Positions 7,216 through 15,409 of a stretch of DNA of 64,000 nt are shown here, one piece after another. Within the stretch, counting starts at the first letter, position 1, and the number at the start of each line of letters is the position of its first letter. A program made the position numbers and the translations under genes. Origin of the DNA: Luteibacter rhizovicinus. GTDB taxonomy: Bacteria; Pseudomonadota; Gammaproteobacteria; Xanthomonadales; Rhodanobacteraceae. The notes below the pieces were generated by a model, which was not told the DNA's origin, searched no databases, and saw nothing but the letters and a program-made list of their open reading frames with translations. The stretch lies in NCBI RefSeq assembly GCF_004342265.1, contig NZ_SMCS01000002.1, positions 1 through 64,000 of the forward strand. The letters run 5' to 3'.

Positions 7216-8228
7216 GACTTCAGCGCCGCCGCGAACGCCGGCGACATGCGTTCTTCGAATCCGTGTTCGCCATAGAGAACGAAAAGCACGGCGATACCAT
7301 GAGTCTTCGCATACGCCATGCCCGCATCGGGACCGAGTACCGTCATCGTGGTACCCAGCGAATCGGCGTGCATGCAGTCGGCCGCGATGATGCTTACCGA
7401 CGCGATTTTATGAGCGACGGGATAGCCCGTACGCGGGTCGATATGGTGTGAGAAAACCTTGCCGCCGCTTTCGAAGAAATGCCGGTAGTCACCCGAGGTA
7501 GCAATGGCGCGATCGCGCAGCGAGACGATCCGTTCCACCTGATCCACGTCGTCGACGGCACCCGCCGCCGCACCCGGTCGCTCGATACCGACATGCCACG
7601 GTGTGCCATCGGGTTTCCGGCCGCGTCCGCGCAGCTCGCCGCCCACTTCGACGAGATAGGCATCGATACCCTGCGCATCGAGCCAGCGTGCCACCTGATC
7701 GACACTGAAACCTTTCGCGACCGACGACAGGTCGACGTAAACGCCACCGGGCTGCAACGCACGATGGTTCTTCGGATCGAGCTGGACATGTTGCCAGCCA
7801 ACCCGCGCGCGCGCCGTGGCGATGGCCTCCGGCGTCGGTGCTTCATGCGAGTGACGCTCCGGGCCGAAACCCCACAGATTCACCAGCGGTCCCACGGTCG
7901 GGTCGTACGCGCCACCGGACGACGATGCCAGTTGCAGCGCATAGCTCAGCACGTCGTAGAACTCGACGGGCAACACCTGCCACGTACCGGCCGGCGCGCT
8001 GTTGAACCGGCTGAGATCGGACGCCGGTTTCCACGTACTCATCTGCAAGTCGACGCGATCGACTTCGGCCTGGATGCCGGCACGGATGCGCGCCGGATCG
8101 GCCTCGGCGGGAAGGACGGCGTTGACCGACCAGGTCGTTCCCATGACCTCGCCTTCGAACCGGCGTACGTCGTTCGCTGTCGCCAGGGGAGCCACCAACA
8201 GAAACAGCAGGACGAGGATCGCTTTCAT
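7212..8228 (-). CDS. apbE: FAD:protein FMN transferase (ApbE)
   Basis: Periplasmic flavin transferase of 338 aa. It attaches FMN covalently to Thr in target proteins, using FAD and Mg2+. The start is the ATG giving MKAILVLLFLLVAPLATA, a clear Sec signal peptide; the longer frame to 8273 lacks this logic. Family motifs are visible: EGEVMGTTWSV at the mature N-terminus, LVEVGGELRGRGRKPDG, TSGDYRHFFESGGKVFSHHIDPRTGYP and the metal-binding C-terminal ADCMHADSLGTTMTVLG. A plausible local target is the DUF2271 protein at 9126, which carries DGVSGAT. The gene is coupled to the downstream reductase. Confidence 0.93.
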   Translation of the reverse strand: MKAILVLLFLLVAPLATANDVRRFEGEVMGTTWSVNAVLPAEADPARIRAGIQAEVDRVDLQMSTWKPASDLSRFNSAPAGTWQVLPVEFYDVLSYALQLASSSGGAYDPTVGPLVNLWGFGPERHSHEAPTPEAIATARARVGWQHVQLDPKNHRALQPGGVYVDLSSVAKGFSVDQVARWLDAQGIDAYLVEVGGELRGRGRKPDGTPWHVGIERPGAAAGAVDDVDQVERIVSLRDRAIATSGDYRHFFESGGKVFSHHIDPRTGYPVAHKIASVSIIAADCMHADSLGTTMTVLGPDAGMAYAKTHGIAVLFVLYGEHGFEERMSPAFAAALKS

Positions 8229-8289
8229 GGATGGCATCGCAGATGGAAAGGCCCGGACGCGATAACGCGCCACGGGCCGGATGGCTTAC

Positions 8290-9099
8290 TTACTGGGGCA
8301 GTACTTCGAACGTGGCCGTATAGGCCAGCCGACGCTGCTTCGCTTCCTTGACGCTGGTATGGGTGTCTTCGGCACTGGCGTTCACCCAGTACATGCCCGG
8401 ACCGGGGAACGTGATGCTGAAGTTGCCGTCCTTGTCGGTGGTGGTATCGATCTCGTCCGGCGAATTGCGGTAACGGGTGGCACCCGGAATCGCAATAACC
8501 TTCAGATTCGCCGCCGGCTTGCCGTCCAGCACCAGACGGAACTTCGCCGGCTCGCCGGCCGCAAGGTCGTTCGGATGCGTCACGGGAACCAGCTCGAGGC
8601 CGACGTTCGTGGCCTTCAGCGCACCGGTGCTCGGCGTGCCCTGCGTCACGAAGGTTTCGACACGCGTGGACATCTCGCCCACCTGCACGTTCTTCGCACC
8701 GGCCGGGACGCCGGTTTTCAGTTCGCCTGCCTTGCCGCGCCAGCGCTTCTTCTGGCCGTCGAGTTCATAGCTGGCGGTCAGCCCCTGGTTCACCAGTGCA
8801 AGACGATACGTGCCCTTCTGCGGAACGGCCAGATCGAACGTGCTGCGGTACTTGCCCGTCGACGCATTCTCCGGCTTCACCGTCGTGCCGTCCGGCGCGG
8901 TAATGACCAGCGTGTCCAGCTGCGCGGGGAAGTGATCCGGGTAATACAGATCGTTGGAGATCGCAGCGTCGACCGTCACCCAGGCCTCGTCGCTGGACAG
9001 CACGGTAGCCGACGGCACCATCCACATCTTGTGGGCCTGTGCGGCCAGCGGCAGGGCAAGGGCGAGGCAGAGCGCCGCGCGGGCGAGAGTACGTGTCAT
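8290..9099 (-). CDS. DUF4198-family periplasmic protein
   Basis: Exported protein of 269 aa beginning MTRTLARAALCLALALPLAAQAH; the signal peptide is about 22 residues. The mature start HKMWMVPS is the hallmark of DUF4198 proteins, with a His at the new N-terminus that could bind metal. The rest is beta-rich with an Ig-like C-terminal part (KDGNFSITFPGPGMYWVNASAEDT). Such proteins are often found with metal uptake or TonB-receptor loci (for example nickel or iron). Here it sits inside the putative Fur-controlled flavinylation operon. The start at 9099 is preceded by AGGAGACGACC. No catalytic motif was recognised. Confidence 0.8.
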   Translation of the reverse strand: MTRTLARAALCLALALPLAAQAHKMWMVPSATVLSSDEAWVTVDAAISNDLYYPDHFPAQLDTLVITAPDGTTVKPENASTGKYRSTFDLAVPQKGTYRLALVNQGLTASYELDGQKKRWRGKAGELKTGVPAGAKNVQVGEMSTRVETFVTQGTPSTGALKATNVGLELVPVTHPNDLAAGEPAKFRLVLDGKPAANLKVIAIPGATRYRNSPDEIDTTTDKDGNFSITFPGPGMYWVNASAEDTHTSVKEAKQRRLAYTATFEVLPQ

Positions 9100-9125
9100 G
9101 GTCGTCTCCTGATGCTTACTAGGAA

Positions 9126-9638
9126 CTAGGGATTGAGGTCGAGGCTGATCAGGCCGAGTTCGTCCTTGCCCTGCGCCGTGAGATGCGTGGGCTTCGCGGA
9201 TGGCCAGTCGAAAGGAATGCGCTGCATTTCGCGACCGCCGACTTCGCGCGCGGCTTCGACGACGAGTTCGTAATGACCCGGCGCCAGCGTGCCCAGCGGC
9301 GGCTTGCCATCGGAAAACGAAAGTTGATGCTGGCCGGCGGGACGCGTCGCGCCGGACACGCCGTCGATCGGCATCGTCTGCTCGCGCCCGCTGCGCCGCC
9401 ACCACTGGCGCATGTCCTTCAACCACTTCGTACCTTCGCCGTCGGCCTTCTTCACGTCGTACCAGACCGCCAGATTCGCGGCGACCGTGTGGTCTTCGCG
9501 CTCGATCCAGACAGCGACATACGGCCGGTGGTATTCGGCCACCTTCAGCGTGGGAATTTCCACGGTGAGATTCATGTCCGCACCGAACGCCGGCGCGGCA
9601 ACGGCGAGGCAGACGGCAACGATAAGACGACGACGCAT
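9126..9638 (-). CDS. DUF2271 periplasmic protein with FMN-attachment motif
   Basis: Secreted protein of 170 aa. The signal peptide is MRRRLIVAVCLAVAAPAFGA and the mature part belongs to DUF2271. Residues 92-98 read DGVSGAT, matching the Dxx(S/T)GAT consensus that ApbE uses to esterify FMN to Thr (Thr98 here). I therefore infer it is a flavinylated periplasmic electron carrier; DUF2271 proteins have been linked to extracytosolic flavinylation in comparative work. An apbE gene lies two genes downstream and a PepSY membrane protein immediately upstream (10-nt gap). The alternative, a purely structural metal-binding protein, is less likely given the motif. Confidence 0.82.
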   Translation of the reverse strand: MRRRLIVAVCLAVAAPAFGADMNLTVEIPTLKVAEYHRPYVAVWIEREDHTVAANLAVWYDVKKADGEGTKWLKDMRQWWRRSGREQTMPIDGVSGATRPAGQHQLSFSDGKPPLGTLAPGHYELVVEAAREVGGREMQRIPFDWPSAKPTHLTAQGKDELGLISLDLNP

Positions 9639-9648
9639 GAAACCCCCT

Positions 9649-10269
9649 TCAGTGAATGAACAACAGCACCAGCACCAGCGGCAGCACCAGACCGAGCGCA
9701 ACCATCGGCCAGGTGGCACCGCGCTGCGCGGCGTGCATCTTCAGCAGGAACAATCCGGTGATCGCGAAGATCAGGCAGGCCAGCGCGAAGATGTCGATAA
9801 ACCAGCTCCACACCGCGCCGGTATTGCGGCCCTTGTGCAGATCGTTGAGATAGGAAATCCACCCGCGGTCGGTGACTTCGTATTCCACCTCGCCGCTATC
9901 CCGCTGGATACTCAGCCATGCATCGCCACCAGGGCGCGGCAGCGCGAGATAAACCTCGTCGTCGCTCCAGTCCGCGTCTTTTGCCGCCAGCGAGAGATGC
10001 ATCCGCGTATCGATCCAGTCGCGAACCGGTGCAGGCAATGGCGCCGACTTGCCGCTCGCAGCCAGCGTCGCCAACACGTCGGCCGGCAGCGTCGCCTTGC
10101 GATGCTCCACCTTCGGCGCCGCCTCGATACTGCCGGCGTGATTCAGCGTAAAGCCCGTACCGGCGAACAAAACCAGCGCAATCAGGCAGACCGCGGAACT
10201 GATCCAGTGCCACTGGTGCAGATACTTAAGCCAGAACGCGCGGCGTTGCCGGTCGACGGTATCGCGCAT
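9649..10269 (-). CDS. PepSY-associated transmembrane protein
   Basis: Inner-membrane protein of 206 aa, first gene of the operon. TM1 is at residues 20-42 (WISSAVCLIALVLFAGTGFT), a periplasmic PepSY-like domain follows (about 45-150), TM2 is at about 155-176 (WSWFIDIFALACLIFAITG) and TM3 at about 187-205. Conserved His in LKYLHQWHW (about 18-21) and in LNDLHKGRNTG resemble the heme-ligating positions of PepSY_TM ferric reductases. It may carry electrons across the membrane to the DUF2271 protein. A Fur-box-like dyad lies 57 nt upstream of its start, at 10326-10340. Confidence 0.85.
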   Translation of the reverse strand: MRDTVDRQRRAFWLKYLHQWHWISSAVCLIALVLFAGTGFTLNHAGSIEAAPKVEHRKATLPADVLATLAASGKSAPLPAPVRDWIDTRMHLSLAAKDADWSDDEVYLALPRPGGDAWLSIQRDSGEVEYEVTDRGWISYLNDLHKGRNTGAVWSWFIDIFALACLIFAITGLFLLKMHAAQRGATWPMVALGLVLPLVLVLLFIH

Positions 10270-10325
10270 GTGCTGGCGTGGCCCCTGAGGTTTCGGATCG
10301 GTATGGGCCTACATGGTAGACGAGA

Positions 10326-10340
10326 TGCGAATGACTCGCA
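10326..10340 (-). promoter_or_regulatory. Fur-box-like operator upstream of the PepSY operon
   Basis: Read on the minus strand, TGCGAGTCATTCGCA is a 7-1-7 dyad with one imperfect pair. It matches the Fur core TGATAATNATTATCA at 10 of 14 informative positions. Its location 57-71 nt upstream of the PepSY start codon suits a promoter operator. Iron control of the operon is inferred. Confidence 0.55.
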
Positions 10341-10377
10341 ATTGCGATGAAGGACGTCGGCAGGCCGCCATCAGAAG

Positions 10378-10404
10378 GGGCAAGAGCCGGGGCGGCCCTT
10401 GCCC
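10378..10404 (-). terminator. Possible terminator of the beta-barrel gene
   Basis: GGGCAAGGGCC pairs with GGCTCTTGCCC (one G-T pair) around a short GC loop, just past the stop at 10442 on the minus strand. The following T-run is short, so efficiency is uncertain. It separates this gene from the downstream PepSY promoter. Confidence 0.4.
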
Positions 10405-10441
10405 GTCGATTCAAGATGCGACCCTTGATCGAACAACGGTC

Positions 10442-11053
10442 TTAGAACCTGTATTCGGTCGACAACTGGACGGTGCGCAAATTGAAGTGAATACGATCTT
10501 CATCGGACCGAGTTGCCATCCAATACTTATCCACAGACAGCCCGATGCTCCACGACGGCGCGACGTTGAAGCCGACACCAAGGCCCAGATAGTTGCCATT
10601 GTCGCGAATGCGACTTTTTACCTGGCCTTCGACCGACTGGAACGACGACGATGCCCGCCAATTCTGCCAGCCCGCGCGTCCCGTCACATACCAACGATCA
10701 GATAGTGCGAAGCGCACATTACCGCCCCAAGCAATGGTCGAGATTTTATGCCGACCGGCATAAGGGCCGACATCGTCGGTGCCCGTAAACGTCGACGTGC
10801 CAAACTTCTGATAGGCCAACTCCGGACCGAACGACCACTGATCACCGAGCGCCCAGCGAAATCCGCCATTCACGCCCAGCGTTGCGCCACTGTCTTTTAC
10901 ACGCTCGTCGAAGTACGGCACCGTCACGAAAGAAGACGTCGCCTTACCGACCTGCGCCCCGACAAACCACCCCGCCCCATCCTTCGCGGCTGCCGAACCA
11001 GCCACCGCGAAACACGCCACAGCAGCCACACCCATCCACATATGCTTCTTCAT
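10442..11053 (-). CDS. Outer membrane beta-barrel protein (OmpA/Ail-like 8-strand type)
   Basis: Exported protein of 203 aa with signal peptide MKKHMWMGVAAVACFAVAGSAAA. The start at 11053 is chosen over the in-frame ATG 24 nt upstream because it gives a standard K-rich signal peptide. The mature chain alternates aromatic/hydrophobic residues in short strands (GWFVGAQVGKA, GVNGGFRWALGDQWSFGPELAYQ, WYVTGRAGWQNWR, YLGLGVGFNVAPSWSIGLSVDKYW). It ends in Tyr-Arg-Phe (QLSTEYRF), the C-terminal aromatic signal for BAM insertion. The specific role is unknown. It stands alone, divergent from the tryptophanase gene. Confidence 0.85.
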   Translation of the reverse strand: MKKHMWMGVAAVACFAVAGSAAAKDGAGWFVGAQVGKATSSFVTVPYFDERVKDSGATLGVNGGFRWALGDQWSFGPELAYQKFGTSTFTGTDDVGPYAGRHKISTIAWGGNVRFALSDRWYVTGRAGWQNWRASSSFQSVEGQVKSRIRDNGNYLGLGVGFNVAPSWSIGLSVDKYWMATRSDEDRIHFNLRTVQLSTEYRF

Positions 11054-11434
11054 TCCATGACTCCTTGTGTCGTTCAATCCTCACCCGTCTGTCCGTCAGA
11101 TCGGGCGTTCACTGCAAACCGGGAGCCTCACCGAGACAGCCCGGCTCTTACGCAAGCGTCAGCTGAAACCGATCGCTTCGAGAGCAATGTAGAGATCGAC
11201 ACCTGTCTCGTCACTACGACTAGTCCGAAAGAACATGGCATTTGTATGCCGCGCCATGACGGCGCACGACGAAGCCATGTAAGGGAATTCCGGCGCTCGG
11301 GTAACCGCATCGATCTCAGAAGCGGCAGAAGGGCACAGCGGCGCCTACAACCGAAGTGATATTGCAAGCACCATCACGACAGCGGACGCTCCAACGACGA
11401 AGTCCAGGTTGATTCGCGACTTCCGGAGGCCGTC
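11054..11434. other. Intergenic region between divergent beta-barrel and tryptophanase genes
   Basis: About 380 bases, holding the promoters of both flanking genes. A short frame at 11234-11281 (MAFVCRAMTAHDEAM) is present but has no Trp, so it is not a tnaC-like leader peptide. The 3' end holds CCGGAGG, the SD of the tryptophanase, at 11424-11430. I see no repeat, tRNA or clear operator. Confidence 0.5.
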
Positions 11435-12838
11435 ATGAAGCGAGTTCCCGAGCCATACCGCATAAAAATGGTCGAGGCAATCCAGACACTCAGCGCCACC
11501 GAGCGTCAGCATGCGCTTGAGCGGGCCGGCTTCAATCCGTTTCTGTTGCGCAGCGACGAGGTATACATCGACCTGTTATCCGACTCCGGCACGGGCGCCA
11601 TGAGCGACAGGCAGTGGGCAGGCCTGATGACAGGCGACGAGGCATACGCCGGCTCGCGCAACTTCTTCCATCTGCGCGATGCGGTCGCCGAACTATTCGG
11701 CTATCCCTATACCGTCCCGACTCATCAAGGACGTGGCGCCGAGCAAATACTGTTTCCTTGTCTTGTCGAAAAGAAGCGCCGAAGCGGACGCGCAAACAAC
11801 CCTGTCTTCATCTCGAACTTCCATTTCGACACAACAGCGGCACATGTCGAGCGCGCTGGCGCTCGCGCACTTAATGCATTGACCGTCGAAGCGCTGGATA
11901 CCGAAGAGTATTACGCCTGGAAGGGAAACTTCGATCTGGCGCTCCTCGAATCGCTTATCGACGAACACGGAAGCGACAACATCGTAGCGATCATCACCAC
12001 CGTCACATGCAACAGTTCGGGCGGCCAACCGGTATCGCTGGAAAACATGAAAGCTGTCTACGCCATCGCACGACGGCACAACATTCCCGTCGTGATCGAT
12101 GCAGCCCGTTTCAGCGAGAACGCCTACTTCATTCAACAGCGCGAAACTGGCTACGCAGGCACCCCCATCCGCGACATCGTAAGAGCCATGTTCCAATGCG
12201 GCGACATGCTGACGCTATCGGCGAAAAAAGACGCCATGGTCAACATCGGTGGATGTTGCAGTATCCGAGACGACAAGGAACTGTTCGAAGCCGTGCGCGC
12301 ACAGTGCGTGCTTATGGAGGGCTTCGTCACGTACGGCGGTCTCGCGAGCCGGGACATGGAGGCACTCGCCATCGGTCTTGATGAGGCCGTCGACGAACGT
12401 TTCCTCGCGTTTCGCGTCGGGCAGGTAACCCATCTTGGCAAGCGCCTGCGGCAGGCGGGCCTACCGATCCAGCATCCCGTCGGAGGACACGCTGTCTTTC
12501 TGGACGCGGCCCGCATGTTGCCCGGTATCGCCCCCGATCGATTTCCCGCGCTTGCACTTGCGAACGAACTATATCTACACAGCGGCGTTCGCGGCGTGGA
12601 AATCGGCTCCCTGCTGATGGGACGCGACCCAAAGACGGGACAGCAAAAGCCCACGCCCCTGGAGCTGTTGCGACTGGCCATTCCGCGTCGCACGTACACC
12701 AACGACCATATGGACTATGTCGCCGACGCCCTGATCGACATTCATCAACACGCCTCCAGCATCCGCGGCCTGACCTTCGTCCACGAGCCACCGGTTCTAA
12801 GGCACTTCACAGCGCGACTGGTCCCGGTGCTGGACTGA
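11435..12838 (+). CDS. tnaA: Tryptophanase (tryptophan indole-lyase)
   Basis: PLP-dependent beta-eliminating lyase of 467 aa; it would convert tryptophan to indole, pyruvate and ammonia. PLP lysine is Lys265 in [12 protein letters not shown]; other family blocks are [22 protein letters not shown] and [17 protein letters not shown]. Two discriminating positions favour tryptophanase over tyrosine phenol-lyase: Asp132 in FDTT (lyase on tyrosine has TTT) and His457 in VLRHFTA (Phe in tyrosine phenol-lyase). The start ATG follows CCGGAGG. No tnaC leader or TnaB permease is next to it, so the gene is an orphan. Tyrosine phenol-lyase is the only serious alternative. Confidence 0.9.
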   Translation: MKRVPEPYRIKMVEAIQTLSATERQHALERAGFNPFLLRSDEVYIDLLSDSGTGAMSDRQWAGLMTGDEAYAGSRNFFHLRDAVAELFGYPYTVPTHQGRGAEQILFPCLVEKKRRSGRANNPVFISNFHFDTTAAHVERAGARALNALTVEALDTEEYYAWKGNFDLALLESLIDEHGSDNIVAIITTVTCNSSGGQPVSLENMKAVYAIARRHNIPVVIDAARFSENAYFIQQRETGYAGTPIRDIVRAMFQCGDMLTLSAKKDAMVNIGGCCSIRDDKELFEAVRAQCVLMEGFVTYGGLASRDMEALAIGLDEAVDERFLAFRVGQVTHLGKRLRQAGLPIQHPVGGHAVFLDAARMLPGIAPDRFPALALANELYLHSGVRGVEIGSLLMGRDPKTGQQKPTPLELLRLAIPRRTYTNDHMDYVADALIDIHQHASSIRGLTFVHEPPVLRHFTARLVPVLD

Positions 12839-12871
12839 CCCTCCGCTTCTACAACAACAGCCGACATTCGT

Positions 12872-13141
12872 TCAGCCCACCAACGCATCCGCCGCCTTAG
12901 CGCGATACAACGCCACAACGAGACCCAGAGCCTCGTCGGCAAGCCCTCCCACCGACGACATCGCCTGCGCCATCTCGTCCGGATCGAAATCGGTATTTGC
13001 GGTCAGCGCCAGCATCTTCAACAGCGACTTCGTCGCGACAATTCGGGAGTACGCCACATCGTGCAGCGCTTGCGGCGGAAGATCGAGATTCCCCGCGCAG
13101 AGCGGACATGCGACGTGTAACGAAGGCGTGAGATGCGACAT
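12872..13141 (-). CDS. Small hypothetical protein with CPLC motif
   Basis: A protein of 89 aa starting MSHLTPSLHVACPLCAGNLD. AAGGAA lies 7 nt before the ATG at 13141, which decides the start. The CxxC pair at residues 12/15 might bind zinc or be redox active, but no second pair is seen. The remainder is helical (VATKSLLKMLALTANTDF). It lies directly downstream of a C4-antisense-RNA-like region. In satellite-phage immunity regions a short ORF commonly follows such RNAs, so a phage-remnant origin is plausible. Function unknown. Confidence 0.65.
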   Translation of the reverse strand: MSHLTPSLHVACPLCAGNLDLPPQALHDVAYSRIVATKSLLKMLALTANTDFDPDEMAQAMSSVGGLADEALGLVVALYRAKAADALVG

Positions 13142-13159
13142 AGACGGTTCCTTGTGCCC

Positions 13160-13345
13160 GATAGGCCGCCACCCCCAAAAGGGTGGCGGACGTGTCGGGG
13201 TCGAAAACCGGTCTCTACCTAACCCGGCCAAGCCGAAGCCTGCCCGACACGCCCGCCATAAACACGCAGGAGTGAACGCAGGCAGCAGTTGCTGACCTGC
13301 GTAGGAGAGAAACGGGTTTCGACACCCGGCCGCCGAACTCGGCGA
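13160..13345 (-). ncRNA. Putative C4-like antisense RNA (phage/satellite immunity type)
   Basis: On the minus strand the segment begins GCCGGGTGTCGAAACCCG, contains CTGCGTTCACTCCTGCG, and later reads GAGACCGGTTTTCGACCCCG. It ends in a perfect 9-bp hairpin CCGCCACCC-TTTTGG-GGGTGGCGG (13166-13189). The GTCGAAACC and GGTTTTCGAC parts are mutually complementary. This arrangement, including the terminal GGGTGGCGG stem, resembles C4 antisense RNAs of P1/P4-type elements. Overlapping 'Ash-like' frames (GGRVSKPVSLL) are usual at such loci. The identification is by eye and needs a covariance-model search. The 414-base gap 13142-13555 holds nothing else I recognise. Confidence 0.45.
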
Positions 13346-13555
13346 CCCGGAAAGCATCCCAGCCCCTCACCCTCGCAACCATCCGATTATTCCGAAAAAT
13401 GCGACGAATATTCTTGAGAGTGTTGGTGGGTGGCAAGCCGAACGTAACGAAAGTGCCAGCACTCATTCCTGCACAGCACAGAGGCTTTGGTGAAAACATC
13501 TGCCACACCACCACCCAGCACAGCCGGTAGGCAAACGCCGCATACGATGTCTCAT

Positions 13556-13888
13556 CTAGTAGAGCGAGATATGTTCATCCACATGACGTCCGCACTTCCT
13601 GCAAGGCAGAGGCTTCGATGCCTTCCTGAGGAAACTCCCTACACCATGGTAGCGGCCACCACAGCGCGGGCACCGACAACGAAGAAATGGTAGCCCCGAG
13701 GCAATAAGAATGATCGGTGCTGCTACCAATGTCGCCCATCGCGCAACAGTCGGAAACAGCGCTATGCGATGCGTCGCCGCAACCGCCGAAGTCGCGACAA
13801 CAAATCCGGCTATGGCCCAACCCTGTTTCTTCCGCATTTCCGCTGAAGCCGCGCGCATCCGACGATGTTCTCGAAAAGATTCATCCAT
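13556..13888 (-). CDS. Hypothetical membrane protein with C-terminal zinc ribbon
   Basis: A protein of 110 aa starting MDESFREHRRMRAASAEMRK. GAGG lies 6 nt upstream of the chosen ATG at 13888; two in-frame ATGs further upstream lack an SD. Two hydrophobic helices (about 28-45 and 50-70) are followed by paired CxxC motifs, CRCPRCGGRYH and PLPCRKCGRH, a probable four-Cys zinc ribbon facing the cytoplasm or periplasm. Function not recognised. It lies in the lower-GC accessory segment. Confidence 0.65.
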   Translation of the reverse strand: MDESFREHRRMRAASAEMRKKQGWAIAGFVVATSAVAATHRIALFPTVARWATLVAAPIILIASGLPFLRCRCPRCGGRYHGVGSFLRKASKPLPCRKCGRHVDEHISLY

Positions 13889-14004
13889 GATCGACCTCAT
13901 ATCCAATAGATTCGCTACGAATCAAGCGTAGTCCTGCACCATTCCGATACGGCCAGAAGACCATCGCTCCGAGAAGTACTAGACACTCACTGCGACGGCT
14001 GAAA

Positions 14005-14736
14005 TTACCGCGCATGCCGTTCCCCACCTTCCGAAGATGTCAAACCTTCGCTCTCCAACAATCCCAGGTCGCTGAGGAACCGATTGGCGCAATGGCTCCC
14101 AATTGCTGTTGCCGCCCTTCTTACTTCCGCCTCGTCACCAGCAAGCCAGCGATCGACACTCGCTGTCTTCTTTGTAGCGCCGAGACACGGCGATTCCAGA
14201 ACGGTTCCCTTGTCGTCGCGCACTTTGATTACGACGTTGTAGTAGACCCGGTAATTGTCCTGTTCAGATAGCTTCTCGTAGTCGACACCCCAGAACGACG
14301 CCACTGCCTGCAAAGAGAATTTCCCGTCACTTCTGACGGTAACGCCATGGAGGCCGAGCTTACGCCTCAAAGCTTCTGCAGTCGCACTGGTTGGCTCACT
14401 GTATGCGAGTGACTCGGCGGGTCCAAATGCACTAGGAAGCGAGTCAGTGTCTGTATAACCACCCGGCGGGACCGGGTTTCGCTGCCTGATCGTGGTGTAA
14501 CCACCCGCGAAGAGGGAGGCAACTGTCTTCGCTGCCGTCGCAGCCACGACCTTTCCCTTGGTCTGCGTTCTCAATTTAATCGGCAAACTCGAAGGAGATG
14601 TAATCCCTTCCAGACGCATCCTCTCGACCAAATCCGCCGAGGGCACTCCCGTCACTCGAGGGGGAGGTGCGCTGGCGCAACCGCCGAGGACAAGAATCAC
14701 ACCGATCAAACTGGCCTTATTCCGTTGAAACGCCAT
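14005..14736 (-). CDS. Hypothetical lipoprotein
   Basis: Exported protein of 243 aa with a lipoprotein signal, MAFQRNKASLIGVILVLGGCAS, acylated Cys at residue 20. The start at 14736 is preferred for a compact signal, although the frame opens 21 nt earlier. After a Pro-rich spacer the protein is mixed alpha/beta. KTVASLFAGGYTTIRQRNPVPPGGYTD resembles a short amphipathic segment, and NYRVYYNVVIKVRDDKGTVL suggests a beta-rich domain. No catalytic motif recognised. It lies downstream of the two orphan immunity-like genes on the same strand. Its role is unknown. Confidence 0.7.
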   Translation of the reverse strand: MAFQRNKASLIGVILVLGGCASAPPPRVTGVPSADLVERMRLEGITSPSSLPIKLRTQTKGKVVAATAAKTVASLFAGGYTTIRQRNPVPPGGYTDTDSLPSAFGPAESLAYSEPTSATAEALRRKLGLHGVTVRSDGKFSLQAVASFWGVDYEKLSEQDNYRVYYNVVIKVRDDKGTVLESPCLGATKKTASVDRWLAGDEAEVRRAATAIGSHCANRFLSDLGLLESEGLTSSEGGERHAR

Positions 14737-14941
14737 GTCACCACTCTCCCTTTCCATGTGTTATTTCTCCAATCAAACTCAGATACAGGTTACTTCGATA
14801 CGTGAAAATGACACTGCCCCGAAGCGCAGCAGTACCGACATTGATCGGTGCCACCTCGCAACTTTTTCCGTGCCATGCACGCCATCAGGCTTCGCGCCAT
14901 CGAAGAAAATCAGCACGACGCTGCGATTCATACTGGAAACA

Positions 14942-15226
14942 TCAAGGCAGAACAGCACCTCCTTCAAGAAGGTCCAGCAACCGGCGAACAGCCTCGCCGA
15001 TCAGCACAGGCTGACGATCAGTCGATTCTGTGTAACAGATTTCCTCAATCTTATTTGAGCAGTCAGAGAACACCGCGCGCAACCAACGCTCCTCATGAGC
15101 AACGACATCATTTTCCGCAAGATACAAGCAGGACTGAAGGCCTCCAATCTCTAGCTCACCCGCCAAGTAAAGTGCACACGCTCGTTTGACGGACTCAATT
15201 GTCTTTGGATAAAGCCAATGTTTCAT
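14942..15226 (-). CDS. Orphan immunity-like protein (hypothetical)
   Basis: A protein of 94 aa, MKHWLYPKTIESVKRACALY... The ATG follows immediately after the TGA of an upstream in-frame fragment (15227-15409). Size, acidity of the second half and position after a start-less C-terminal fragment fit an immunity gene of a polymorphic-toxin module. No family was recognised. Base composition here is more AT-rich than the flanking core genes. It could equally be an unrelated small cytosolic protein. Confidence 0.55.
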   Translation of the reverse strand: MKHWLYPKTIESVKRACALYLAGELEIGGLQSCLYLAENDVVAHEERWLRAVFSDCSNKIEEICYTESTDRQPVLIGEAVRRLLDLLEGGAVLP

Positions 15227-15409
15227 TCAACCGATTTTCAGTTGCACCGCGCGTTGTCGTCGTGATTGAAGAAAGCAGCCCGGACTTTCCTTCCGACCAG
15301 TTTCCTCCCATGGGTGCGTTTCCACGCCGGCGTCGAGTACTACGTCGCATCTGGCCGCGGGGGCGATCCCGCCTTGATCGCTGGTGAGGCTGGCAGCGAT
15401 CACGTGACA
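15227..15409 (-). pseudogene. Start-less coding fragment, possible orphan toxin C-terminus
   Basis: The open frame reads through SDQGGIAPAARCDVVLDAG and THPWEETGRKESPGCF and stops directly before the ATG of the 94-aa gene. It has no ATG or SD; a GTG early in the frame is unsupported. The layout (toxin tail, then immunity) is as in orphan CdiA-CT/CdiI cassettes. Assignment is inference from position; the homology is not established. Confidence 0.35.

Noticed and set aside
11234-11281. Possible tnaC-like leader peptide before the tryptophanase
   Set aside because: The short frame lacks a Trp codon and an SD, and is more than 150 nt upstream.
13166-13189. Hairpin CCGCCACCC / GGGTGGCGG as an ordinary terminator
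   Set aside because: No T-run follows on either strand; interpreted as the 3' stem of the C4-like RNA.
13215-13514. 99-aa Ash-like frame (GGRVSKPVSLL)
   Set aside because: Such frames overlap C4-type antisense RNAs and are probably not translated; the RNA reading explains the sequence better.
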